This document shows positions 18,275 to 27,703 of a stretch of 62,849 bases of DNA, piece after piece. The translations under genes and the position numbers were made by a program. Position 1 is the stretch's first letter; the number at the start of each line of letters is the position of its first letter. The DNA is from Lachnospiraceae bacterium C7 (GTDB lineage Bacteria; Bacillota; Clostridia; Lachnospirales; Lachnospiraceae). A model generated the notes under the pieces. That model did no database searches, had not been told where the DNA came from, and was given only the letters and a program-made list of their open reading frames with translations. Location of the stretch: positions 1 through 62,849 of the forward strand of contig FOPE01000015.1 in assembly GCA_900113385.1 (NCBI GenBank), in the 5' to 3' direction.

Positions 18275-20353
18275 TTATTTAATGTAATCTTCCATGCTCT
18301 TTATACTAAATGCAAGTGTAGATGCATTGTGTAAAAGGGCTGATGTTGTTGGCTGTATAGTTCCTGCTATTCCTAAAAGAATAAGTGACAAATTAAAGCC
18401 TACAATTCGTTTGTAATTAGTGTCTATACGCTTCATCAATCCATTACTTATGGCTTTTAAAGCTACTAATTCAAACAAATCATCTGATCCTACTGTAATG
18501 TCTGCAATCTCTCTAGCAATTTCTGCTCCATCACTGATAGCTATACCTACGTTCGCTGCTGATAAAGCTGGTGAATCATTTATTCCATCACCTATCATTA
18601 TTACAGATCGACCTGCATTTCTTTCTTCTTCTACGAATTTTGCTTTGTCTTCTGGAAGGACTTCTGAAAAGTACTTATCTATTCCAACTTTTTCAGCCAC
18701 AACTTTTGCAGTTCGTTCACTGTCTCCTGTCATCATTACAGTATTTTTGATTCCAGCTTTTTTCAATGAACTAATAACTGCAGCGGCTTCTGGTCTAAGT
18801 GGATCTTCGATACATATTACTCCACATAATTTTCCTTCAATTGCCAAATACAAATGTGAATATTGCTGTGGTAAGTTAGCAAATAAATTTATTTTTCCGC
18901 TAGGAATCTCGCATTGCTCGTCTTCTAGAACAAAATGATAGCTTCCTATAACTGCTCTTTTTCCACTTATGGTAGTTGCAATGCCGTGAGCTACAATATA
19001 CTCAACCTTAGTATGCATTTCTTCATGTTCTAATCCTTTTTCTTTTGCTGCATCTACTACAGCTTTTGCCATAGAATGTGCAAAATGTTCTTCTAAACAT
19101 GCCGCTACTCTCAATAGTTCATCTGACTCCATTGTATCGTCAAAAGAAATTACTTCAGCAACTATTGGTGTTGCCTTTGTAAGTGTTCCTGTTTTGTCAA
19201 ATACAATTGTATCTGCGTCTGCAATTGCTTCTAAAAACTTACCACCCTTTACAGTCACGTTATGAAAACTTGCTTCTCTTATGGCTGAAAGGACAGATAT
19301 TGGCATAGCAAGCTTAAGCGCACAAGAAAAATCGACCATTAAGATCGACAATGCCTTTGTAGGATTTCTTGTAATGGCATATGTCAATGCTGTTGCACCT
19401 AAACTGTATGGTACAAGTCTATCTGCTAAATGAGAAGCTTTTCCTTCTGCTTTTGATTTTAATTTTTCAGTTTTTTCAATCATAGAAACAATCTGTTCAA
19501 ACTTACTGCTTCCACTTACCTTAGTAACTTTAAATGTTATTTCGCCTTCTTCAACAACTGTTCCTGCATAAACAGTTGCATCTAATGTCTTAAACATTGG
19601 CTCTGATTCGCCTGTAAGAGATGCTTGATTAATCATAGCTTCTCCTGCAACAACTGTGCCATCAAATGGGATAACGTTACCCATTCTAACTACAACTTCG
19701 TCGCCTTCTTTTATATTTTCTGAAGAAACAAGTACTTCACTATCTTCTGTCTTTAACCAAACCTTTTCAACGTGAAGAGACATACTTCTTGCCAAATCAT
19801 CTACTGACCTCTTATGGGTCCACTCTTCTAAAAGTTCACCTATGCTTAACATAAACATTATGGAACTTGCTGTTTTCATGTCGTTTCGTAAAATAGATAC
19901 GGAAATTGATGTAGCATCAAGAACTGGAACTTCTATTTTTCCAGAAGCTAGTGTTTTTAAGCCTTGACAAATATATTTAGCTGAACGACAGACTGTAAAA
20001 ACTTCTCTAACTGAAACTGGTAAAAAAAGACGTCTTCCAAAACGCATAACAACTTTACTAATTAATTTTTCCTTATATTCTGCATTTAAAGCACGTCCTG
20101 AATTTTGTAAATATGATTCAGGCACTTCTGCTGTAGTATAATTAAACTTCTTGAGGATTTCTATAATTTCACTTCTACTACACACATAGCGAATTACAGC
20201 ATCCCCAGTTGCTTCATATACTTTTGCTTCATCCACGTATTTATTTGTATTTAAATAATATGCTAAAATGTCTGCTTGTCTAATTGACATTCTACATTGT
20301 TTAACATGAAAACGCATTCTGCCTTTCGATTCATGTTTTATTATAAAATTCAT
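18275..20353 (-). CDS. P1B-type heavy-metal ATPase, ferrosome FezB-like
   Basis: 692-residue metal-transporting P-type ATPase. The phosphorylation motif is DKTGTLT, the hinge is GDGINDSPALSAANVG, the actuator motif is SLTGESEP, and the membrane metal site contains SCALKLAMP instead of the copper-type CPC. The N-terminal HMA-like domain has no CxxC and instead carries Arg residues (KGRMRFHV), resembling the Arg motif I recall for P1B-6 ferrosome ATPases. It follows the small membrane protein at 20355 by one base. The iron-storage role is inferred. Another divalent-metal substrate is possible. Confidence 0.85.
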   Translation of the reverse strand: MNFIIKHESKGRMRFHVKQCRMSIRQADILAYYLNTNKYVDEAKVYEATGDAVIRYVCSRSEIIEILKKFNYTTAEVPESYLQNSGRALNAEYKEKLISKVVMRFGRRLFLPVSVREVFTVCRSAKYICQGLKTLASGKIEVPVLDATSISVSILRNDMKTASSIMFMLSIGELLEEWTHKRSVDDLARSMSLHVEKVWLKTEDSEVLVSSENIKEGDEVVVRMGNVIPFDGTVVAGEAMINQASLTGESEPMFKTLDATVYAGTVVEEGEITFKVTKVSGSSKFEQIVSMIEKTEKLKSKAEGKASHLADRLVPYSLGATALTYAITRNPTKALSILMVDFSCALKLAMPISVLSAIREASFHNVTVKGGKFLEAIADADTIVFDKTGTLTKATPIVAEVISFDDTMESDELLRVAACLEEHFAHSMAKAVVDAAKEKGLEHEEMHTKVEYIVAHGIATTISGKRAVIGSYHFVLEDEQCEIPSGKINLFANLPQQYSHLYLAIEGKLCGVICIEDPLRPEAAAVISSLKKAGIKNTVMMTGDSERTAKVVAEKVGIDKYFSEVLPEDKAKFVEEERNAGRSVIMIGDGINDSPALSAANVGIAISDGAEIAREIADITVGSDDLFELVALKAISNGLMKRIDTNYKRIVGFNLSLILLGIAGTIQPTTSALLHNASTLAFSIKSMEDYIK

Positions 20354-20354
20354 A

Positions 20355-20660
20355 TTATTCCTCTACTTCGTTTTCTGAAACTTCCTTTGCTTCATCCTCG
20401 AAAATTTCTACTTCTTTTTGCGCATCTCTTTTTTCGTTGATTTCTTTAGCATCTGCTAAGATATCCTCAGCATTTTCTTGAATTGTTGTAGCAGTAGCCA
20501 TTACTGTTTTCTTAGCTCTTAATACTGCTGCTGTACACTCTGTATATACTTTTTTAGCATCATCGCTAGCAAGGATTTTAACTCCAGCTGTTCCGAGTAA
20601 AACTCCTCCTACGAATGCTCCTGCTGTTTTTGTGAAAATTTTTTCAAATGGTTTAATCAT
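20355..20660 (-). CDS. Small membrane protein, DUF6110 / FezA-like
   Basis: 101 residues. It has an N-terminal glycine-rich hydrophobic segment (KTAGAFVGGVLLGTAGVKIL, residues about 11-30), then an amphipathic helix and an acidic C-terminal tail. This resembles DUF6110 proteins that accompany P1B ATPases, and the membrane protein of ferrosome (fez) clusters. Strong GGAGG precedes the ATG, and the ATPase follows in the same transcript. Function as an accessory or compartment protein is inferred from the pairing. Confidence 0.7.
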   Translation of the reverse strand: MIKPFEKIFTKTAGAFVGGVLLGTAGVKILASDDAKKVYTECTAAVLRAKKTVMATATTIQENAEDILADAKEINEKRDAQKEVEIFEDEAKEVSENEVEE

Positions 20661-20876
20661 TTAAATTGCCTCCTTAAAATTGCCTTATAAAAAAATCATT
20701 TTTCAAAAGTATATTCAAATAGAAACATTTCTATAAGCCCTGAAGTTTACCTTAGTTTCACTTTTTATACTTCCAAAATATATTCTATCTATTATATTAC
20801 GTTTTTTTACAACATTTTATGCGTTTTTAGCCTAATTAAATGCATTTTCAGCCGGTTTTATAAAAATTTTGGGTCT

Positions 20877-23186
20877 TTATTCAATGTTTTTCAAAGCTAA
20901 CTCCATCGGTATCTCCCTAACCTTTTTGTAAACTACTGCTTCTGTCAAAAAATATGTGATAATTCCTAAAACTATCATTTCTACAAAAACAATAATAGGA
21001 ACATCAAATGGCATCCACCCTGACATCATTTTTTTAATCATTGGTCTATAAATTGCAAACACAATATAATATGTCAATGGTACACTAACAAAAACACTTA
21101 TAAAAACAACAATACGGGATGCAATTAAAAATAATTTTTTTGTTTCTGAATTCGAATATCCTAAAATTTTCAACATTGATATAATGTTGGAATTTCTTTC
21201 TACCGAAAGCTTCGCCAACAAATATATAACTAATGCAAACATTACTACTGCAAAAGCATCTACAAGATAAAATAGATCTCCCATAGATGTTTTTAATTGA
21301 CGAGTTACTTTAGTCAAATCATTTTTGTCTATAACAGTAATAACATTCTGTTTATTTAAATCTGTTATTTTCTTATTTGAGAAATACCCATTAAAAGATG
21401 TTTTGTCAACTTTAAATTTATTTGCAAACGTAGCTTTATTCATAAAAATACTCTGCGATACTGGATAATTATATATCCCATCTATCTTAAATGAATATTT
21501 TTTCTTTGTATATTTTTCCTTTAATTGTATAGTGTCACCTTTTTTTAATTGATATTTTTTTGCAATACCATCACTAATATAAATTTCGTCATCATCTAAT
21601 GTCAAGTTCACATAATCACTTTTCTTATTTATTCCATAAATTGAAATATCTTCTTGTATTATTCTATCGTTAGGAATATTACTTAAGGTGGTGAACATAA
21701 ATTTTTCTACTCCAGGTGTCTTAGTTTCCTCCGGCATATTTATGTACACTTGATATTTAGAAATCATGTTGTCTAAAATACTTGTTTGATAATTTTCCAA
21801 AAGTGGAGACAGAACAAATCCAAAAAATAAAAATACATTTGCCAAACAAATTCCCACAAACATTATGATATAGCTTTTTGCATTTTGTGATAAAATTCTA
21901 ATTCTAAATCTTGTAATGAAAGAAAAATGCTTTAATTTTGCGTGTTTTTTATTTTTATGTTTTGATAAATCTCCTCTTAGGAATTTAATCGGAGCCAAAT
22001 AAATTTTTCTATTTAGCATAAAATAATTTATTATAATCACTATCATTGTTGTAATAATAGTTGTTTTGATAAACGCCACTGCATTTAAAGTTGTTGTATA
22101 TTTCAACAAACTATAACTTCCATAATACATTGACGCAGCAACCTTTTCAAAGACAGTATACCCAAACATATTTCCTACAATTGCTGAAATAATCGTAATT
22201 ATAACTGGCGTTAACATGTAATGTGAAATAATTTCTTTTTTTGAATATCCTAATGCTCTTAAGGTTCCAATCACTTTTGCTTCACTTACTACAGTGTTAT
22301 CTGCTGTAACTGCAAAAATAAATGCTATAATTGCAATTATCATGTATAAAATTACTTCCATCATTACGCCATCTTTCCCCATGTCATCTCCAGCAAACTT
22401 AATTGCCTTATTTAGATATCTTGGGATGTATTCTTGCACATTTCCATGCTTAACTAAATTCTCCCCTATCTTATCAGAAGTCTTCTTTTCTATCACTTCA
22501 TTTTCTATGGCATTGCTTAAATTGTTTTTTGTTTTTGTCTTGTTTTTATATGTATAAATATAAGAATATTTATATATTTCATTTGAATTTATTTCTTCGT
22601 AAGCCTCACTATTTACGATTCCCACTCCAAAAAGATTTGCATCAAACATCATATCAGAATTTTCTTTAAAAAGAGTACTATAGTCTGGGAAAGCCACAAA
22701 GCCACTAATTTTGTATTCTTTTTTATTCAAAAATATTTTATCGCCAACCTTAAATTTATTATTAGTTGCATACATTCTGTCTAAAGCAACCTCATTTTTA
22801 TTTTTAGGCATTTCTCCTGACATCATACAAATTTTATTCACTTTTTTTCTATCTTTGTAAATTCGCAATATATTAGATTTATTTATTCTATTTTGTTTTT
22901 TTCCTACACATACATCCTTATAAAACAAATTATAAATCTTAATATTATTTTCTTTTTCAATTATATTTTTTTCTTTGGAATTTATCTTTTGACTATATGT
23001 AAAATTACCGTTTTCTACATTGTATTTATGGAAACTTTCCATATATGTATGAATCATACTTTTATCTGCTACTAAAAAGCCTGAAATGAACCCTATGAAT
23101 AACGTCATAAATAGAAATAATGCTATATATTTTCCTATATTATGTTTGATTTTTCTAAAAACTCTCTTATTTATCGGATTAAACAT
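20877..23186 (-). CDS. ABC transporter permease, FtsX/MacB family
   Basis: 769 residues. There is an N-terminal transmembrane helix, a large extracytoplasmic region, a first FtsX block (AIIAFIFAVTADNTVVSEAKVIGTLRALGYSKKEI), a second extracytoplasmic region, and a C-terminal FtsX block (ALVIYLLAKLSVERNSNIISMLKILGYSNSETKKL). The two-FtsX topology fits antimicrobial-peptide or lipid exporters rather than cell-division FtsX. The partner ATPase lies 10 bases upstream. The substrate cannot be predicted. Confidence 0.88.
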   Translation of the reverse strand: MFNPINKRVFRKIKHNIGKYIALFLFMTLFIGFISGFLVADKSMIHTYMESFHKYNVENGNFTYSQKINSKEKNIIEKENNIKIYNLFYKDVCVGKKQNRINKSNILRIYKDRKKVNKICMMSGEMPKNKNEVALDRMYATNNKFKVGDKIFLNKKEYKISGFVAFPDYSTLFKENSDMMFDANLFGVGIVNSEAYEEINSNEIYKYSYIYTYKNKTKTKNNLSNAIENEVIEKKTSDKIGENLVKHGNVQEYIPRYLNKAIKFAGDDMGKDGVMMEVILYMIIAIIAFIFAVTADNTVVSEAKVIGTLRALGYSKKEIISHYMLTPVIITIISAIVGNMFGYTVFEKVAASMYYGSYSLLKYTTTLNAVAFIKTTIITTMIVIIINYFMLNRKIYLAPIKFLRGDLSKHKNKKHAKLKHFSFITRFRIRILSQNAKSYIIMFVGICLANVFLFFGFVLSPLLENYQTSILDNMISKYQVYINMPEETKTPGVEKFMFTTLSNIPNDRIIQEDISIYGINKKSDYVNLTLDDDEIYISDGIAKKYQLKKGDTIQLKEKYTKKKYSFKIDGIYNYPVSQSIFMNKATFANKFKVDKTSFNGYFSNKKITDLNKQNVITVIDKNDLTKVTRQLKTSMGDLFYLVDAFAVVMFALVIYLLAKLSVERNSNIISMLKILGYSNSETKKLFLIASRIVVFISVFVSVPLTYYIVFAIYRPMIKKMMSGWMPFDVPIIVFVEMIVLGIITYFLTEAVVYKKVREIPMELALKNIE

Positions 23187-23196
23187 ACATACGCAC

Positions 23197-23895
23197 CTAC
23201 CATTCTAAATCTCTAGCACTGATTTTTTTATTATTTTTATAATTTTTCAAAATCTTTCCGTCTTTTAAAGTAACTATTCGATCTGCCATGTTTTTTATAG
23301 CCTCATTATGAGTCACAATAATTATGGTTGTATTATATTTTATGTTTACTTCTTCCAATAAATTTAATATTGCCTTAGATGTTTTATAGTCTAATGCTCC
23401 AGTAGGTTCGTCACACAATAATATGCTAGGATTTTTAATTATAGCTCTTCCTATTGCTGTTCGTTGTTGTTGTCCACCTGACAGTTGATTAGGCATTTTA
23501 TACTGATGTTCCTTTAGTCCTAGTAATTCAACTAATTCTTCATATTCAAGTGGATCTTTGCTTAAATATGATCCCACTTCTATATTTTCTTTTAAATTTA
23601 AATTTGGAATTAAATTATACATCTGAAAAACATACCCCAAATGCTTTCTTCTGTAAGTAGTTAAGGACTTTTCATTCATATTTTCTATTTTTTGTCCATT
23701 TATAGAAACTTCTCCGGAATCTGCCACATCAATTCCACCAATAATATTGAGCAATGTAGACTTTCCTGAACCTGATGGTCCTATTAAAACACACATTTCT
23801 CCTTGTTCAACATTTAAATCTATATTATTCAAAACGGTTACTTTGTTTTCTCTAGCCCCGTAGCTTTTGAATAAACTTTTGATTTGCAACCCCAT
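23197..23895 (-). CDS. ABC transporter ATP-binding protein (MacB/LolD-like)
   Basis: 232 residues with Walker A GPSGSGKST, signature LSGGQQQR, Walker B ILLCDEPTGALD and the switch His in IVTHNEA. This is the usual ATPase of FtsX-type exporters. It is encoded between a Fur-related regulator and the permease with small gaps, so the three form one operon. Confidence 0.93.
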   Translation of the reverse strand: MGLQIKSLFKSYGARENKVTVLNNIDLNVEQGEMCVLIGPSGSGKSTLLNIIGGIDVADSGEVSINGQKIENMNEKSLTTYRRKHLGYVFQMYNLIPNLNLKENIEVGSYLSKDPLEYEELVELLGLKEHQYKMPNQLSGGQQQRTAIGRAIIKNPSILLCDEPTGALDYKTSKAILNLLEEVNIKYNTTIIIVTHNEAIKNMADRIVTLKDGKILKNYKNNKKISARDLEW

Positions 23896-23911
23896 ACTTT
23901 ATTCCTCCTCG

Positions 23912-24337
23912 CTAAACAAAATGTACTTTTCTTACGCTACCATTACAATTATAGCCGCAAGCTTTTAATCCTTCTTGTATAACATCATACCAAGTTTTTT
24001 CTGATAGGCTAATAGATGTATCGTCATCAAACTCAATTGAGCACGAATCTTTACAATCACTTTTAGTATCACAATTGATCATGTACACATCTCTTCTAGA
24101 AATTGCACCAATTTCCTCTAATTTATTAATCATTCTGTAAACGGTTGCTGCTCCAATATTTGGATCTTTTTTGGCTACACGGCCACATATTTCTTTACAA
24201 CATGTGCAATTTCCTTCTAAAATTGTATCAATTATTATCCCTCTTTGTCTAGTTATTCTATTTCCTTTTTCCTGTAAAAGTCTTAAAATCATAGTTTTTT
24301 GCTTTTTAATTCTTTGTTTCTTTTTATCTTCACTCAT
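23912..24337 (-). CDS. Fur-family regulator, cysteine-rich variant
   Basis: 141 residues. The winged helix is clearly Fur-like (RITRQRGIIIDTILEG ... NIGAATVYRMINKLEEIGAI). The C-terminal half lacks the HHDH histidine cluster of Fur/Zur/PerR, and has cysteines instead (CTCC, CDTKSDCKDSC, CGYNC). Metal sensing, if retained, must use a different site. It heads an operon with an ABC exporter. A GTTAG-N6-CTAAC box lies 65 bases upstream. It could be auto-regulated or under the regulator that controls feo. Confidence 0.82.
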   Translation of the reverse strand: MSEDKKKQRIKKQKTMILRLLQEKGNRITRQRGIIIDTILEGNCTCCKEICGRVAKKDPNIGAATVYRMINKLEEIGAISRRDVYMINCDTKSDCKDSCSIEFDDDTSISLSEKTWYDVIQEGLKACGYNCNGSVRKVHFV

Positions 24338-24401
24338 AGTATATCCCTTTCTGTTCCCTAAATAATTATCCCAACCTAAACATTTTGGAATTTTAACTAA
24401 A

Positions 24402-24417
24402 GTTAGATTAAGCTAAC
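24402..24417 (-). promoter_or_regulatory. Iron-type operator box upstream of the Fur-like operon
   Basis: GTTAGATTAAGCTAAC is a perfect 5-bp inverted repeat with a 6-base spacer. It matches the boxes at 17987 and 27342 and lies between the feoB terminator and the regulator gene. No confident -10/-35 pair could be fixed around it. Confidence 0.6.
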
Positions 24418-24423
24418 AGTATG

Positions 24424-24462
24424 TTTAAAAAATATACGGTGAGGGCTTTGACCCCCTCACCG
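24424..24462 (-). terminator. Terminator of the feo operon
   Basis: On the minus strand, CGGTGAGGG and CCCTCACCG form a perfect 9-bp GC-rich stem followed by TATATTTTTT. It lies about 65 bases after the feoB stop. Confidence 0.9.
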
Positions 24463-24528
24463 CATGAGGTTTTATTCTAAAAGAATTGGCATTCTTAGAA
24501 TTACTTTATTAAATTGTACTTTTGCAGA

Positions 24529-26721
24529 TTATTTTGCAATAGCACGTGTATTAATACCAAGCTCATTAGCTTCTTTATATGGTCTAAATAATAGGTAGAT
24601 GAATCCTACGATAAGTAAAATTGCTACTACAGTTCCTACACCAAATGTTGCTGCTCCAGTGATAAGTCCACCAATTTGGAATACGCAAAGTGATACAGCA
24701 TATGCAAGTAAGCACTGGTATGCGATTGCAAATATAAACCATTTTGAGTTATTCATTTCTCTCTTGATAGCACCCATTGCTGCGAAACATGGTGCACATA
24801 ATAAGTTAAATACTAAGTATGCATAAGCACCCATTGCTGAGATATCTGCTGCTGCTTTTGCCCAGTATTCGTTACCAGCTTCTGCTACCTCGCCAAGGCC
24901 GAATGTCATACCGATTGTTGATACTACGTTCTCTTTAGCGATAAGTCCTGAAATAGCTGCTACTGAGAATCTCCATGTACCAAATCCAAGTGGTTTGAAG
25001 ATTACTGCAAGAGCTGAACCAATTGATGCTAAGATTGAATGATGAATTTCTGTTGCTTCAAGCATTGTAAATGATCCTTTTTTAAATCCAAATGACATTA
25101 AGAACCATAATACGATTGTTGAAAGTAAAATGATTGTTCCTGCTTTTTTGATGAATGACCATCCACGCTCCCACATAGAACGAAGAATGTTACTTGCTGT
25201 TGGCATATGATATGCTGGAAGCTCCATAACGAATGGTGAAGGATCTCCTGCAAACATCTTTGTTTTCTTTAAAATGATACCTGAGCAAACAATTGCTGCA
25301 ACTCCAACGAAGTATGAACTTACTGCAATAAGTCCGCTGTTTTTGAAGAATGCACCTGCTACTAATGCGATGATAGGTAATTTAGCTGAACATGGAACGA
25401 ATGTAGTTGTCATAATTGTCATACGACGATCTCTTTCGTTCTCAATTGTACGTGATGCCATTACACCAGGTACACCACAACCAGAACCAATTAACATAGG
25501 AATAAATGATTTACCAGATAAACCAAATTTTCTAAAAATTCTATCCATGATGAATGCAACTCTGGCCATGTATCCACATGACTCAAGGAAAGCTAAGAAG
25601 AAGAAGAGAACTAAAATTTGTGGTACGAAACCAAGTACTGCACATACACCAGTTACAATACCATCATTAATAAGTCCTGCTAACCAATCTTGACATTTGA
25701 TTGCTTCTAATAAACTACCGATTGCTGCATGTAAACCTGGAATAAAGATTCCTTTAATTCCAAATAAATGCCATCCGTCATCACCTAATAACTGGTCGTT
25801 TGTAAAGTCTGTAGCCCATCCACCAACTGTTGATACTGATACGAAGTAAACAACAAACATAACAGCTGCGAAAATTGGCAATGCTAAGAATCTATTTGTT
25901 ACAATTTTATCAATTTTATCAGAAACTGTTAACTGACCTTTTTTAGCCTTTGTTACACATTTTCCAATAATTGATGTAATGTATGAATATCTTTCGTTTG
26001 TGATAATACTCTCTGTATCATCATCGAATTCGTCTTCAAGAGCTTTGATTTCTTTATCTGCATTAGGGATATTTGAAAGAACATCACCAATTTTGTTATC
26101 TCTTTCAATTACCTTAATAGCAAAGAATCTCTTCTGCTCTTCTTTTACGCTTGAATCAAATTTTGCAGATACTGCATCGATTGCTGCTTCTACTTTTTCG
26201 TCAAATTTGTGAACTACTTGGTTTGCTTTCTTTGACTCTGCAAGTTTAACAGCTCTATCTGCTGCTTCTTTGATACCTTTATTACGTAATGCAGTAATTT
26301 TAACTACTTCGCATCCTAATCCTTCAGCTAATTTATCAAAATGAATCTTGTCTCCATTTTTTTCAACAATATCCATCATGTTAATAGCCATAACTACTGG
26401 AATACCAAGTTCAATAATCTGTGTTGTCAAATATAAGTTTCTCTCAATATTTGTACCATCAACAATATTGATAATTGCATCTGGTCTTTCATTAATGAGG
26501 TAATTTCTTGCAACTACCTCTTCTAGAGTATATGGAGATAGAGAATAAATACCTGGTAAATCAACGATTTTTACATCCTTATGCCCCTTTAGCTTACCTT
26601 CTTTTTTCTCTACTGTAACTCCTGGCCAGTTACCAACAAATTGGTTAGAACCAGTCAAGGCGTTAAACAATGTTGTTTTACCGCAGTTTGGATTACCTGC
26701 TAGTGCAATTTTTAATGCCAT
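24529..26721 (-). CDS. feoB: Ferrous iron transporter FeoB
   Basis: 730-residue GTPase-permease for Fe2+. G motifs are GNPNCGKTT (G1), DLPGIYSL (G3) and INMMD (G4 region), followed by the GDI domain and a polytopic membrane part with two Gate regions (GSGCGVPGVMASR; PCSAKLPI). Start at ATG 26721 (MALKIALAGNPNCGK) with AAGGAG eight bases upstream. The longer frame to 26757 is less likely. Last gene of feoA-feoA-feoB, ended by a strong terminator. Confidence 0.96.
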   Translation of the reverse strand: MALKIALAGNPNCGKTTLFNALTGSNQFVGNWPGVTVEKKEGKLKGHKDVKIVDLPGIYSLSPYTLEEVVARNYLINERPDAIINIVDGTNIERNLYLTTQIIELGIPVVMAINMMDIVEKNGDKIHFDKLAEGLGCEVVKITALRNKGIKEAADRAVKLAESKKANQVVHKFDEKVEAAIDAVSAKFDSSVKEEQKRFFAIKVIERDNKIGDVLSNIPNADKEIKALEDEFDDDTESIITNERYSYITSIIGKCVTKAKKGQLTVSDKIDKIVTNRFLALPIFAAVMFVVYFVSVSTVGGWATDFTNDQLLGDDGWHLFGIKGIFIPGLHAAIGSLLEAIKCQDWLAGLINDGIVTGVCAVLGFVPQILVLFFFLAFLESCGYMARVAFIMDRIFRKFGLSGKSFIPMLIGSGCGVPGVMASRTIENERDRRMTIMTTTFVPCSAKLPIIALVAGAFFKNSGLIAVSSYFVGVAAIVCSGIILKKTKMFAGDPSPFVMELPAYHMPTASNILRSMWERGWSFIKKAGTIILLSTIVLWFLMSFGFKKGSFTMLEATEIHHSILASIGSALAVIFKPLGFGTWRFSVAAISGLIAKENVVSTIGMTFGLGEVAEAGNEYWAKAAADISAMGAYAYLVFNLLCAPCFAAMGAIKREMNNSKWFIFAIAYQCLLAYAVSLCVFQIGGLITGAATFGVGTVVAILLIVGFIYLLFRPYKEANELGINTRAIAK

Positions 26722-26832
26722 TATATTTTCTCCTTTTTCTAAATTATGTATTATCAAAGTTTAAAACTCCAATTTATACGCTCTTTTCCTTAATATACTA
26801 CCCTCTCATAAACATTTGTTTATGAAAACTGA

Positions 26833-27054
26833 TTACTCAACTTGAACCATTTCAGCATCGGCTTTACGAACTGATAATTCATATCCTCTAATTGTAACTT
26901 CAATTGGATCACCTAATGGTGCAACTTTTCTTACGTACACTTCTGTTCCTTTAGTGATTCCCATGTCCATGATACGTCTCTTGATTGGTCCTTCTCCTGT
27001 AAGTTTAATAACTTTTACAGTTTCACCAATTCTAACATCTTTTAATGTCTTCAT
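26833..27054 (-). CDS. feoA: FeoA family protein (second copy)
   Basis: 73-residue SH3-like FeoA. IKRRIMDMGITKGTEVYV and PLGDPIEVTIRGYELSVRKADAEMVQV are classical FeoA segments. It is thought to bind FeoB and modulate transport. It is encoded directly upstream of feoB. Confidence 0.93.
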   Translation of the reverse strand: MKTLKDVRIGETVKVIKLTGEGPIKRRIMDMGITKGTEVYVRKVAPLGDPIEVTIRGYELSVRKADAEMVQVE

Positions 27055-27065
27055 TTTTAACTCCT

Positions 27066-27278
27066 TTAAACCATTATTTTGTTTGCCATATCTTTTCCTA
27101 TGGCTACTCGTGAATCTTTAACATTCACAATTAAATTGCCCTGCATCTCTGATACTACAGATACAGAACCACCTTGTACAAAGCCAAGGTTTTCTAAGAA
27201 CTTTCTTGTTTCTTCTTTTCCGCCAATTCTCTGAATAGTATATTCAGAACCTAAATCTACCATTGTCAAAGGCATCAT
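27066..27278 (-). CDS. feoA: FeoA family protein (first copy)
   Basis: 70-residue, more diverged FeoA (RKFLENLGFVQGGSVSVVSE ... GNLIVNVKDSRVAIGKDMANKIMV). Two different FeoA proteins ahead of FeoB are common in Clostridia and may form a mixed complex. It is the promoter-proximal gene of the feo operon. Confidence 0.9.
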   Translation of the reverse strand: MMPLTMVDLGSEYTIQRIGGKEETRKFLENLGFVQGGSVSVVSEMQGNLIVNVKDSRVAIGKDMANKIMV

Positions 27279-27341
27279 AAAACCTCATTTCCACAGCAGT
27301 TCTATTGCTTATTCCCTACTGTTATTATTTTTCTAAGCACG

Positions 27342-27373
27342 GTTAGTATAAACTAATAATCGTTATCTGTCAA
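27342..27373 (-). promoter_or_regulatory. feo promoter with operator overlapping the -10
   Basis: On the minus strand, TTGACA (27368-27373), exactly 17 bases, and TATACT (27345-27350) make a near-consensus promoter. The inverted repeat GTTAG-N6-CTAAT (27342-27357) covers the -10 box, which is typical repressor geometry. Start of transcription is about 60 bases upstream of the first feoA. The remaining intergenic DNA up to hcp (27374-27703) is AT-rich and holds only the hcp terminator. Confidence 0.75.
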
Positions 27374-27510
27374 GAACATTTTTCAATAATTTATCAAAAA
27401 TTTCATTTTTTCCTTATTTTTCCTATCAATTTGTCACCCACTACTTCAATTTGTCCCATTCTACTCTAGTTTGTTGTCTTTAATTATTGTTATATACTTT
27501 TATATTATAT

Positions 27511-27553
27511 TTAAAAAAACCAACCCGTCTAAATACGACAGATTGGCTTTTTT
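27511..27553 (-). terminator. Probable hcp terminator
   Basis: On the minus strand, CCAATCTGTC and GACGGGTTGG pair with some G-U, followed by seven T. It lies about 150 bases after the hcp stop, with AT-rich featureless DNA between. Confidence 0.7.
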
Positions 27554-27703
27554 GGAGGTTTACTTGCTGGTTTTAAAATATCTTTGTACTGTTTGTAATT
27601 CTTGTTATGTTTTTAGTTTTTTTTAATACTTTACTATGTTTTTTAGTTTAATTTTATTATTTTTTAATATAATTTTATTGTTTTTTGGTTTTTTTATATT
27701 TTA

